DNA from: Hyaloscypha bicolor E
Lineage: Eukaryota > Ascomycota > Leotiomycetes > Helotiales > Hyaloscyphaceae
Assembly: GCF_002865645.1 (NCBI RefSeq)
Contig: NW_020194541.1
Location: 723,181 to 787,180 of the forward strand
Direction: 5' to 3'
DNA: 64,000 nt
Position numbers and translations under genes: made by a program. Positions 47,801 through 60,805 of the stretch are shown here, piece after piece. Within the stretch, counting starts at the first letter, position 1, and every line of letters starts with the position of its first letter. The notes under the pieces were generated by a model, which had not been told where the DNA came from, searched no databases, and was given only the letters and a program-made list of their open reading frames with translations.

Positions 47801-50112
47801 AGAAAGAGTATCTAAAACATTATATTATAGGTATAAAGCATCTAGTAAAAATAATAAGATAATTAGTAAGATTATTAAAGTAAACTCCTAGCTTATCTAT
47901 ATTAGCTAAGCTAAGTAGAAATAAAGTCTTTATAGGTATAATATAGAATTATACTTACCTAATTAGTATTCTTATTATTATAGATCTAATAAAGAATATA
48001 GATCTAATACTAAACTAGATATTAACTTAATCTTTAGTAATTTTATTAAGTTAAATATTACTATTAATCTGCTATAAAGCTTGGAATTAGTTAGAACTAG
48101 TAATTAAGAATCTAGAAGCTCTAGTATTAATTATAACTCTATAAAAATAATAAGTATTATATCTTAATATATTATTAATTATAATATCTGGGCGTTTTTT
48201 ATTTATTTAATAAGTTTTAAGATATAGTTTTTGCCTATTATCTAATATATAAGAAAAAGAGAAGTGAGATTATTTATAAGGGTATTAGTTATAAGAATAA
48301 TAAGAATAAGAGCTATAAGAGTAGCTAGGAAGCTCTTAATAAAAGTAAAATAGGAATTAAAATAATATTTCTCTCTTTTATTTATTTTTACTAATAAGGC
48401 TTTAAAATTATTATCTACTAGTTTATTCTTACTATTCTTATTATTTTCTTCTTTTTTAAATTTAGTAATATACTATATATAAGTATTACTAAAGTATTTA
48501 TTAAAGTTATAAGGATTTCGGAATCTAAATTAATAAATATTTCTATTCTTAAATCGAGCCTTCTTAGTTTCTTATTTCTCTAATATATATTTCTATAAGT
48601 AGTATTTAGATCTCTTATATATAAAATATAACTTTAGAGTATAATTATTATAATTATAGGACTTAGAGTAATTATTACGAGTTCTGAAGTTATAACTAGG
48701 TCTATATTAATAATTTCCGGATAAATAATAATTTAAAGAATTTTAAGAATAGTATTATTAATTAGTAAAGTAGGTTTTAGTAGTAATTTATTACTTCTTC
48801 TTATAGGTAATAATAAATAATTAGAGCTTATTAATAAGCTAGCCGAGATTATTAGATAAGTTTAAAACTATATATTAGTATACTAGTAAGCCTTAATAAG
48901 AAGTAATAATCTTATTATATAGGAATTCGGTATTTTATAAGATAGGAATAAGGCTATATTATAATTTATATAAGTTATTAATTAGTATTTAGACAAGCTC
49001 AAATATTGTCTTTTTAGAATTCTTTACTATTATAGTTATTAAGGTAATAGTATTTTATTTATCTAAATTTTAATAATAGAAACCGGGGCCTTTAAAAAAG
49101 CTATAAATATTCATATAAGCCTCTTTATATATATATGACTTAAGAGCTAATTATTATAGAAGTAGTCTTATACTAGGCCCTTTAATATAATAGGAAAAGC
49201 TCTTACTAGTATTTTTTCTGGAAGCTTTATATATTAGTAAATATTAAGGAAAATAATAAGTTTATAATTAAAACTACTATTAGTTCTATTATATTTCTAT
49301 ATTTTAGAATATATCTTTATTACTTCCCTAATAAGCTTCCTAATAGAAATAGTAAGTACTAATTAATAATAGTTCGGGTTTAGTAGTAATACTAATAATA
49401 ATAAAAGTAGAAGTAGTAAATAGCCTTAATTTAGAGAAAGTAAATAGATAGCTTAATTTCTCGACTAAGATTATCTAGTTCCCTTATATCTAGTTCTATC
49501 TAGAATAAGATAAACTAATATAATAGGTTCCTAAAAAACATCTATTCTAATTAGATTATTATTAATAATATTAGCTTTATTTTATATACTTTTTATTTCT
49601 TTTTAGGTAAAATTAATAAAAAATTATATAATAATAAGATTTCTATAATTCTATTTAATATAGATACTACTATACTAAAGTTAGGCTCAAAGATTTTATA
49701 TAAATATATAATTAATTAGACTATATATTATAGTATTAAAGTTTTTAAAATTATTCTAAAATAGATCTTATAGATTATTATTACTTTTCCTATATAAGAT
49801 ATACTAATATATTTTAGTAATTATATATTCCTGAAGTTTAGCCTTTATTATAGTTACTAGATTAATACCGTTCTCTTATTTCTTAATTAGTTCCTTTCCC
49901 TTATTAGTATTTATACTAAACCGAGTTCAGGTTCTCTCTAGTATATATATATAATTCGTGGCAGGAGGAATTCAAAAGTAAGGTAGTTTATAGTAGGTTT
50001 ATAGAAAGGGTTCGGTAATAAAGATATCTAGATATCTGGTTCAGATACCTGATTTAAATACCAGATACCTAATTCAGATACCTGATTAAGATATCAGATA
50101 TCTAGTAGGGTA

Positions 50113-50568
50113 CAGTGTGTCAAAAAAGTAATCAAGGTATTCCGAATATTCATGAATATTCATGATTAGCTTGAATAGAATATAATTACTGCAATGCTTA
50201 AATAATTTGATTAGATTAGAATATATAATCATGAATACTCATGAATACTTTGATTACTCTACACGTGACTATAGCATGTGATACGCTAGCCTGATTAAGT
50301 AGAGGCCCCGCTCTAGTGTCGCCTTAGCGCCACCTCGCTGCCTAATTAGTAGGCGAAAGGCTTGCAAAGACGATTCTAGATCGGGAGCCATACCTAATTA
50401 GGCTAGTATATCACGTGCGACAGTCACGTGTACAGTAATCAAAGTATTCATGAATATTCATGATTACCTTAATTAGAATCTGATTAGAATATAATTAGTG
50501 GGTATTTTTGATGAATAGATTAGATTACTAGCCAGTATTCTATTCTATTCTATTCATTTGACACACTG
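50113..50568. mobile_element. hAT-type MITE with 8-bp target duplication, not RIPed
   Basis: Ends are cagtgtgtcaaa and tttgacacactg, a perfect 12-bp terminal inverted repeat. Flanks are identical 8-mers gtagggta (50105-50112 and 50569-50576); removing element plus one 8-mer restores the sequence seen in Copia copy 1 and gives the expected length. 8-bp duplications are the mark of hAT transposition. The interior has no coding capacity but has subterminal repeats: gtaatcaa(g/a)gtattc...catgaatattcatgatta at about 50137-50175 and 50435-50473, and an inverted copy at about 50217-50255. Two CACGTG-containing arms (near 50263 and 50427) face each other. CpA and TpG are plentiful, unlike the host element. 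Confidence 0.9.
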
Positions 50569-51073
50569 GTAGGGTATTAAAGTAAATATTTCGCCCTTAA
50601 ATATTTCGTCTGTAATAAGAAATTTAGGAAGTAAAATATTATAATTCCGGAAGGGTCTAAAGCTTAAAGAACTTAATTTAATAATAAAATCGAAGTAGTA
50701 ATTAAAGAGCTTTAAGGATATATATAAGGTATATATTCCGGAAAGAGGGTCCTATAAATATAAGTATTATATAAGTAGAAAAGATAGTTTCTAAGAAAGC
50801 AGTCTTGGGACTAAAAGAAATTAGTTTTAAAGAATAATAGAAGTTAAATATATAGATAGTTAAATAGCTAACTACTTACTAATTAGTAAGAGCTAGATAT
50901 CTTCTTTATAAGCTACCGAATACTTTTATAAAATTAATAAGTAATTTCCTTCTTTAATATAAAATAGACTAGATTTGTCTTAGGCTACTAAATGCTTTTA
51001 GAACTAATCTAAAATCTTCTCTAATCTATATATATAAATAGACCTTATTCTAATCTAAATATAAACTAATTAG

Positions 51074-51372
51074 TATTAGTTTACTAGTAATATATAATAC
51101 TATTATATATTCGTAAAATACTATTTATATAAGATTAGTAAAGTTATTATTATTCAGAAGTAGAGATTATAGTATTATAGTATTAATATATGATCCCTAA
51201 ATCTACTAAGCCTAAAGGAGTCTAGTTTACTAGTCAAATTACTAATAAGATATAAGGTTATATAACTATATCCCGTATCTTATATCCTATTACTTATATC
51301 TTATTACTTATATCCCGTATCCCGTATCTCGTAACTATATATATAACTCCTAAAGAAATAGCTATACTAATA
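51074..51372 (-). repeat. 5' LTR of Copia copy 3
   Basis: 299 bases from tattagtttac to agctatactaata, followed by the duplication atata. Confidence 0.85.
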
Positions 51373-53586
51373 ATATATTTATTAATAATATATATTTTTT
51401 TAAAATTACTAATTAATATATTTATTATCTTTAATAAATTTTTTCTTTATTTATTAAAATAGATCTTTTTCTTTTTCTAATAAACTCGAAATATTTATAA
51501 TTAAGAAATATATATTAGTAATTAAAAAACTTGAGATTTTTATTAGTATAATAGAATTTCTTAAATAATATATTCTCTTTTATATAAAAGTAATTAAGCT
51601 TTTATAATAATATAAAACCAAAATACTAGTAAAAAAATATTAAAAAAAGAAATTCTATATCTATTTTATATAAGAATTAATTAATTTAGAAAAGGCTTCT
51701 TTTAAATTAGTAAAAAGCTATTTTTCTAATTTTTAATTTCTAATATACTATAATTCTAAAATAATTACTTATATAAAAATTAATACCTTAAATACTTATA
51801 AGTTTAAAATTATATTCTTTTAGTTTAAAAAAGATTATAAAATATCTAAAAATTTAATAAAGATTTCTTTTATAATAATTTAGTTTATTTTATTTCTTAA
51901 TAAGCTTTTTATTCTTATAGAAAAGAATTATTATCTTATAATATTAAAAGTTATTTACTTTATATATATCTATTATTATTTATATATTTTATTTTATTTA
52001 TTAAAGTATTTAATTATTATTTTTATTAATTATTTTATTATTTATAAAATATATAATTATATTATATTTATAACTTCTAATATTAATTAAATAAAAAAAT
52101 ATTTATATTATATATTATAATATCTTTATAATTTAGTCTAAAAATATATTATTTCTAATATATTTTCTAAACTTTATATTTTTTTTATTAAAGAATATTT
52201 CTAAGAATATTACTTTTAATAATATTTATATAATATTAGAAATATATATAACTAAGAAATTTAAAAAGTATTTAATAATTAAATATATTAAGAATTTATA
52301 TTTCTAGTAAATTCTTTAATTTCTAAAATATATAAATAATAAGTTTCCTGAATTATATATTTAGCTAGAAATTCTATTTTTTATTAAAAATAGTTTATTA
52401 TATAATATAATAATAATAAACTATAATAAATTATATATTTCTAATATATAATTCTTTAAAATATATTTAAAAAAGCCTATAGCCCGAAATATTTTAAAAT
52501 CTTAAAAATAGTTTAGAAATTAAAACTATTTTATATTTCTAAACTAATTAAGAAAATTAAAAATTTTATTAAGTATTATTTAAGTTATTTTATAAATATT
52601 ATTTAATTAAATAGTAAACTTTAGTCTATTTATATTATTTCTTATTTATTTTATATAATTACTATAAATTTTATTTTTATATTATTAGAAATTAATATAA
52701 TTATATTTTAGTTCTTTAATAGCTATAATAATTTTAATTATTTAATAATAAATATTTATAAGTTTTCTTATAAGTTTCTATTTATTCTTAAATATAATAT
52801 ATATATTATAAAGAATTAGATTATTATTTAATTAGAATACTATTATTTATATTCTGAAATATTTTAAAGAAATTTATTTCTAATTAAAGTTTTAAGTTTA
52901 TATTAGTAATTTAAGAAAAGATTTTTATATTATTTAATACTAAGCTTTTTTATTTAATTATATAATATTTATAAACTAATAAATAATTCGAAATTAAAAA
53001 CTAATATATTAAAATTACTTTTTATTATTATATATATAAATATTCGGGAATTTCCTAATTTAATAATATATTATTTCTTTAATTTCTTTTATATACTAAT
53101 TAAATATAGCTTTAATAAAATTAAGTATTATTATATTTAGAATAGAAATAGAAATTTCCCTTAATTATTTATAGGCTATATTATTTAAATATTTAAGTCT
53201 TAATTAATTTCGCTATAAATATTATTAAAAAAAGCTATAATACTAAATAGTAATTAATTTCTTTAGAAATTAATAATAAAATATATTTAAAGCTATATAA
53301 AAGCTATGATTTATTTAGAAAACCTAATTTAAAACTTTTTAAATAATATATAGAATACTTTATAATTATAAAAAAGATTAGCTATTTTATATATAAACTA
53401 GATCTTTTATTTTTTTTAAAAAGATTTATTATATAATTTCTATTATATATATTTAATTTACTTTTAAAAAAAAGAATTTATTTAAAAAACCCAAGCTAAA
53501 TATATAAAAACTAATAAAAGAAATTATAGGAAATACTAATAAATAAAAGTTTTATAAACTAAAATATCTTATAAATAAATATATTA

Positions 53587-53687
53587 TAAAATATAATAAT
53601 AAAATATAATAATAAAATATAATAATAAAATATAATAATAAAATATAATAATAAAATATAATAATAAAATATAATAATAAAATATTA
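53587..53687. repeat. 13-bp tandem repeat, about eight copies
   Basis: Unit aataaaatataat, nearly perfect. A simple minisatellite in otherwise unassigned RIPed DNA. Confidence 0.8.
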
Positions 53688-54467
53688 ATTAAATATCTTA
53701 TATAATATAAAAGCTATTTATTAATATATAATAGTTTCTAGTTAATAATTATAAAAGTTCTTTTTTAGTTCTTTTAGTTTTAAAATATTAGAAATAGTTT
53801 TCTAAAACTATAAGTATTTACTAGTATTATTTTTTATATTTATTTAATAATTTTAGTATTATTTTATTATTTATTTTTATACTATTTATTCGATTTATAT
53901 AAAAACTAATCTCTTAATTATATTCTTTATATTTCTAATAACTTTAATTTTTAATTATTTTATAATATTACTAGAAATATTACTAAAGCTTTCTTTAAAA
54001 TCTTTTTTCTAGAAATCTTTATACTATTTAATATTTACTAATAATTAAATATCTTTTCTAATATATATATAAAAATACTAGCTACTTATAATTAAAAAAT
54101 AAATTAGTAATAGATTTAATATAAATAATATTAAAAACTATAATAAGCCTAATTAGAATATATTTAATATATAATATAATTTTATTTTATATTTATTTCT
54201 TATCTATAATAATAAAGATCTTTAAATTACTTAAATATTTCTATTATAATAATATTAAATATTTATAAATTCCTTAATATATTAGTCTTCTAATTATAGT
54301 TATAAATTTTTTTTCGAGAATAATATAGATTTTAAAATCGGTTTCTAATAACTTGGCCTAATTTATTAAATTCTTTATATATAAACTATTAAAAATATTA
54401 TTAATTGTTTTTTAATTCTTAAAACTAATAAAATAGATTTTTATAAAGATTTTTTTATTTTACAAGT

Positions 54468-57400
54468 TTAGGGCCGCTTTACTAAAATTATTAATTAGTG
54501 GCCCTATATAAGCTCTGGGGCTAATTAATAATTTTGCCCTAAACTTATCCCGAATAGGGTTGGAATTAAAAGGGATATGTGATTTAGTAAAGGCCTTTAC
54601 GGATAGTATAAGAAGGAGAATAGCCCATAAGTAAGTCAAAAGCTAAATAAGACCCTGTAATATTTCTGGATATATTATATTACTTATATGATTTATATTA
54701 GGGAATAAAAGAATATAAAGCCCTGCTTATAAGGTTACCCGTAAGGCTGCTATATAGAACTGGCTATAAGAAAAGACCGGTAACTATAAATTTACTCCTA
54801 TTACCTCAAATAACTGGCCCTATAACTTATTAATAGTTATTATAAAGGATAAAGTAAGTAGAAACTGCTTACGGGAGAGTATAAAAGACAGTTACTAATC
54901 CGTTAACTAGAGCTTGATCTATAGAATTGTCTATAATTAGCCGTTAAAGTCGCTATCTAGTAGCCGTATATAAATCGAAAACCTTCCAAAGCTATAAATT
55001 AATATCTGTAACCTGTTATAAAGCCCTTCCTATAGATAGAGATTCTATAAAAGTATTACGGATATACCGATCTTGAATTATAGCTTGGAAAGAGGTAGAT
55101 CCGGTAAATAGATACTTTATAAGATCTCTAGAGATAATTCTGTAATTTCAGGATCCGCCTCATTTATATTAGCCGAATCTACTATAAAATATATCCGTTC
55201 CTGGCTAGGAAATATATCCAGGATTATTTAGTTAAGCTTACGGACCGTATTATTCAGGGTTAATAGGATTACCTATCTACTAAAGGCCCGGTAGTTATAT
55301 AAGGCCTGCAAGAATTATTCTTATAGGTAAATATAATTAATTAGGTCCGTAACTGACTGGGTATATAGAATAAAAGGTAGGAGTATAATCTGTTTATTTA
55401 AGGACGGATTATATAGCAGATAACTAATCCAGTCTATAAAATCCTGTTTAGACGAGTTATTATAGACCCGTATATTAATCCGTAATAATAACTAATAGAG
55501 CTATAGCCAGATCTATATTTGCTATAGGTAGGCCCGTATTATATTAGCCTGTAAACTATATAGGACTACTAGTAAGATCTGAGTAAAGTTTCCCCTAAGA
55601 ATTACAGGTATTCCTCTAAAGAAAATATTATCTATAACCGACCGTAAATTAACTATTAGCCGGTATACTACCTTAAAGTAGTACTTATACTATATAGGTA
55701 CCTTGTTCCAGATAATCAGGTCTATAGATTATAAGAGTGCTCTGAGCCGGCTTATCTTAGTAATCATACTTATAAATAACTTATTAAACTCAAGTGGGAT
55801 CCGGAACTAGGAGTGAAATATATATCCGTCCGGGAGAAAGAGAGCCGTAATACCTATTAATACCATATATAGGATTACCTTATCTTAGCTATAGTAATAG
55901 TAGTAGAGGGTCTTATAGAGAAATGTCTTACCGGTCCCGCCCGGGCCCTATAAATAGAAGTGAGCCGTCTATAAATCGTCTGTAATTACTATTATAATTA
56001 TCTGGAAGCAAGAATACTAGTTTATATTTAGCTAGGCTTATATTATAGTTACTAGTAATATCTTACGGGTATAATTAACCTATAAATTAGCCGTATAGTA
56101 GCTTATAATCTAGTTAAAGGTATTTTTAGGCAGGATAATATCTATAAGTATTTACTAGAGATCTATAAGGCCGAGATTAAGTAAGAAAAGGCTATAATTA
56201 TAGTAAGAATTAACTAAAAATAGTGGGAAATTAATTAATAGATTATAGGCGAGTTTATAGGCCAAGTTATTATAGAAATACTTCTTATACCGGTTCCAGA
56301 TTACTTATATATCCATAATTAGCTACTAGTAGATATCTATAAGAAAGAATATCTATAAACCATAGCCGGTTATTAATAAAATAGTCTCATTAAAATACTA
56401 GAACTATTCCTAATTATTTTTTACTAAGCCGCAAATAATATAGGCAGTATAGTATATAGGATAACGAATGCCCTTAACTAAGTAGAGCTTATTAAAGGAC
56501 TATAGACCGTATATAACCATTAGTAAGAGCTATAAATAGAACCGCTTACCCGAAACTGGGCTATAGTAGTAAATACGGCCGATATTATATCCTTACTTAT
56601 AGTATTTCTATATTCGGATCTTAGTAATTTATATAAAGTACTATAGGAACTTGTAATATAGATACTAGTATCCGTTCTTATATATTATATTATATTTAAA
56701 AAAGACTATTAAGGTCGAGCGGGTATTTGTAGTCCGGTCTATAATCTATTCGGGTAAGAGGTTAGTTATAAAATAGATTATATATTACTTAAGAAAGTAA
56801 ATTATAAAATATTAAACCGGAAGGAATTCCTGGTATATTAGGTATTTGAATAGGTACTAGAAAGCCTTTATAGAGTCTATATATCGAGCCTGGAGATACT
56901 AGGTAATCTTATTATTTATTCCCGAAATAATAATAGTTATATAGTCTGTTTCTTTATAAATATACTTATAGATATACTTAATTACTTATATAAATATATA
57001 AACCTCGATATTAATATATAAATGGAACTTCTAGAGGAAATATAGGTTATATGAAATAATCTAGTAGTTATTATAAATGATTTTCTGGTCTAGAAAGCCT
57101 GGTTTATAAACCGTAAATATACGGCTATTATTCTAGTACTAGTATTCGAGATACCTATTCTTATAAATAATTATTATAGCCGCAAATGCTTTAGAGAACC
57201 TCTTCTGGTATATAAGCAGGGCTATAGGTATCTTATAGACTATATACGGGGCTTTCGAATTATTATTAAGACTATATGGCCCGTAAGATATCTGGCTAGT
57301 AATTATAGCTATAAGTTTACTTATAGAATCCTATAACAGGTCTAGAAGCTTGGTATAAATAATCTTATTAACTAAATCAGGAATTAAGAAAATAGTATTT

Positions 57401-59480
57401 CTTTTAAGAAATAAGAGTAGATATATATATAAAAGGCTATACTTCTAGTATTTAATTATATAGATATGGCCCGTATACTATCCGAAAAGATAATTCTTAA
57501 GGTCTATAAGGAGCTCTTTTATCTTTAGGATAAAGACCTAGTAGAAGAGATCCGGATAATTAATTACTTACTATCCGTTTAAGAGGTAATCTATAATCTC
57601 AGGCTAGTATAGGTTAGTTATAAAGGTAATAAAGAAGCTTGGTTTACTAAAGTACTATATAATAGCTATTAAGTCTTAAAAGAGCTATTATATAAAGTAA
57701 TTATTACCTATAAAGCTTAATAAAAAAATAAAGTAATAGCTAATATTATTTATATAGATGTTCTTACGAATTAAAGTATTTATAAGTCCCGTATAGATAT
57801 TCGTATAAATATTCTACTAGTATAAGCGGAGCCAGTCAAGCGAGATAGTCTTATAGGTAATATATATATTAATAATATACTACTAAAAGAGGTAGCTAGT
57901 ATAAAAAAACAGGAAAAAGGCTAGACGGATATAGAGATAGTACTAGTAAAAGACCTGCTATTTGAGCCGTATTTACTAATAGGTTCTATTATAGTCCTAT
58001 AATTATAAATCATAGTACTAGCCCGGGTTACTATATAGGAAGAGTAAGATATAGTAAAATAATATATATATTATATATATAATATTAACTATATATATTT
58101 ACGGATACTTATAGCCTACTTTATAGACTATAAATACCAGATTATAGTAGCTTATATCTGTATACTTGTCCGGGATAAGGGCTATAACCTTATTACTTAT
58201 TAGGAGATTCTTATAATAATAATTAGTATCTAATTCGAGAATTAAGTATATTTGCGAATTAAATAAGATCCGGAAATCGGTTTACTGGCTTATAAGACAT
58301 TTATAGGCTGTTTTATAAACCGTAATAAACGGATTATAATCCGTAAGTATATCCGTAAGCTATAAAAGAACTATATAATCTAAATAAGGAAAGTTAGTAG
58401 CCTATATATTAGTTATAAAGAGCGGATTATAAAAGAAAAGCTATATAAAGGAGGATTCGGTATATAAAGCGGGCTATAGCAGGCCTTAGAAGTAGAAAAG
58501 CTTACTATAGATCTAAAAATACTGGATTCTATAGGAGAAATCAATTCATATATCCTTTTTATACTTAACTAATATAAAAGCAAAAGTATAATTATATATT
58601 CGGATATTTACCCGGAAGATTCGGTAAAGCAGATTATTGCCCGTAAAGAGGTAAGAGAGGTATAAAGAAGGCTTGCGGATTAGAGGAAGTATTATATTAT
58701 CTTTCTTATAATAGGCCTTAAAGTAATTATTTATATAGCCAAAATAGAAGGCTTTATAAGCTATATAGTAATTTGTAAGCAGACCAGTCATATATATAGG
58801 AGCTGGCCGGAAGCGGGAAAGGAAGGCAGGAGGCCGTATAATAGGTGAATTAGTAAGAGGATCTTTTATAATATAAACTGGGGCCGTAACGGATAATTAA
58901 TGGATCCGTTACTGGCGCTACAGGGCTGGCTTGTCTATAGAGACGTCCGTAACCGACCGTTATTATTGCCGGGAGATAGGGAGAATATTTGGATTAAGTT
59001 CTTATAAGGCAGGGTACTAATTAGTAGTTCGGGTATATTACTGCTCCTAGAAACTAGTTAAAGGAATTAAGGATAAAGAAGAGAAATACGGACTATATAG
59101 GCCATATAGGTTTTACGGATAGTACCTATAGGCCCGTAAGAAAAGGCTAAAAGTGGCAAGTATCTAGTATATAATAAGTAGGTCTTGGAATTATTTATTA
59201 TTAAAAGAAAGTAAAAGAAAGAGTAATAAAAAGAAAAAGGAGAGAAAAGTAATATAAGGCCAGGTTTCTTTTTAGTATATTTGAAGCTAGCAAGAGCCTT
59301 AAGAAATCTCTCCTAAGCTTTAAAAAATCATAATAAAAGCCTCTTATATTCCAGAACTACTTAAATATAAAGAAAGATACTTAAGCTTCTTCTCTCTAAT
59401 CCCTAGCTAAGTATTAAGGATTTGGATATAATTACGTTCTGATATATAATTCCCTAAAATAGGGAGATTTTAGTATTTAT
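54468..59480 (-). mobile_element. Helitron copy B, moderately RIPed
   Basis: The minus-strand 3' end reads gcggccctaa (CTAA at 54471-54468), preceded by agggcc...ggccct arms that form the terminal hairpin. The body encodes a broken RepHel protein (next entry). Mutation is largely confined to CpA/TpG; CpG, CpC and GpG are frequent, unlike copy A. The 5' end was not located; 59480 is where recognisable moderately GC-rich sequence stops. Helitrons move by rolling-circle replication and cause no target duplication. Confidence 0.75.
54700..58791 (-). pseudogene. Helitron Rep/PIF1-helicase protein, broken by stops
   Basis: From N to C on the minus strand: 58791-58546 is an open 81-codon piece ending FRVNIRIYNYTFAF, the segment that precedes the Helitron-like N domain. 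About 57060-56821 reads NLYFL*KFHLYINIEVYI, then KYIYKYIYKETDY and ITITQ-type text ending ITQYLQARYIDSIKAF-like (stop for Q). The helicase follows: Walker A GPGGTGKT intact at 55947-55924; KVILYMVLIGITALFLPDG; Walker B DLIIWNKVP at 55722-55696 (DE changed to NK); and ILRGNFTQIL at about 55592-55563, where PIF1-type proteins have GGDFRQ(I)LPV. Changes are again G-to-A or C-to-T. The protein would have nicked, replicated and unwound the element. Confidence 0.8.
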
Positions 59481-59560
59481 TATATGAAAGTTTTTTTTAA
59501 GGAGCTCCGAGAGCCAATTACTTAGAGTAGTCCGAATATAGAATAATATAAAAGAGGATA

Positions 59561-59775
59561 GTTATAGAATACTATTTATATAAGTTAATAAAGTAGTTAT
59601 TTTCTAAAAGTAAGAATTATAATATTATAATATTAATATATAATTCCTAAATTTATTAAGCCTAATAAAAACTAATTATTAGTCGAATTACTTATATAAT
59701 TATTATTTATATTCTATTATTTCTAGTTATTTCTATATTATATAATTATATTATATAACTATTAATAATTATATT
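59561..59775 (-). mobile_element. Truncated LTR of the main Copia family
   Basis: gttatagaatactatttata, aagtaagaattataatattat, taattcctaaatttattaag and ataactattaat follow the order of the Copia LTR in the orientation of copies 1 and 3; the tail is closest to the solo LTR at 32324-32614. The first 40 or so bases (tattagtttac...) and the exact right end are missing, so no target duplication can be checked. Confidence 0.6.
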
Positions 59776-60664
59776 AAGATTTTATTATAAAAATAAAAGA
59801 ATAAATTCTATTTAATTATAACTATTTATAAACTTATATTATTATTTCTAATTTAATTTATAAATATATAAATATTTTACTAATATATTTTTATTTTTAT
59901 TATAATATAATTATTTTTTTTATATAATTTATTAAGTATTAAATTAAAAAAGCTAATATTTTATATTTACTATTTCAGGTTTATAAAATCTTTATTAGAA
60001 TTATATTATATATTTCTATTTCTATTTCCGAAATATATATTATTATTATTATTATTCTATTTTATATTTAAGGCCTATATAATCTATATAATTAATTAGA
60101 TAATATTTTCTTATATATTTAATATAAGACTATTATTATTATTTCTATTTCTAATATTTTCCAGATTATTAGAATTTGTATTTATATAATAATACATTTA
60201 TTAAAACTAGAAGAAATGCCTTTTCTTATAATTTTCTTTATAATACTATTCTTAGAAATCTATTACTAGCTTTATAAATTACTTATATTAGACAGAGAAA
60301 TAATAAATAGTTTTATTATAATAATAAATTATTATAAAGCTATATTAAAAATATATTTACTATTAAACTACTTTATTAAAAAGTATTCTAATTCGAGAGG
60401 TAATTAAAATTTATTAAAATAACTAAATTATAACTCGGGAATATATTTTCTTTTCGAATAATTATATAAAATTACTTTAATTACTATTCGAGTTTCTAAA
60501 CTAATAAACTTTATGAATTTGAGGTTTTTATTAATAATATCTACTAGAAACCGGCTTAATATTAATATATATTCGAATAATATAATTATAGTATTAATAG
60601 ATAAGAACTTAATCTAAACTATATTATAAGCTAATATAAAACTTATAATAAATAATTAATAAAG

Positions 60665-60689
<25 letters not shown>

Positions 60690-60696
<7 letters not shown>

Positions 60697-60805
60697 GATA
60701 CTAATATATATAATAAAAGATAATTTATTAAATTCTATTTAAAACTAGCTAAATAGAATAAAGCCTCATATATATATATATATTATTTTATTATATAATA
60801 TAAAT
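60690..60805. repeat. Dispersed repeat E, copy 2
   Basis: Matches 34880-35041: ctaatatatataataaaaga, ctatttaaaactagctaaat, ataaagcctc, a shorter (ta)n run and attattttattatataatat. The sequence beyond it differs from that beyond copy 1, where Helitron copy A starts. Confidence 0.6.

Larger units (their letters stand above)
44570..51372 (-). mobile_element. Ty1/Copia LTR retrotransposon, copy 3, RIP-inactivated and interrupted by a MITE
   Basis: 299-bp LTRs at 44570-44868 and 51074-51372 with matching duplications atata (44565-44569 and 51373-51377). Minus-coded like copy 1. Protease remnant near 48143-48114, RT core with mutated DD near 46040-45975, RNase H end near 45180-45100. Without the 456-bp MITE and its extra 8-bp duplication the element is 6339 bases, close to copies 1 (6398) and 2 (6416). 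The gag-proximal part (about 49330-49960) is poorly alignable with copy 1, while pol and the 5' untranslated region align well. Confidence 0.9.
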
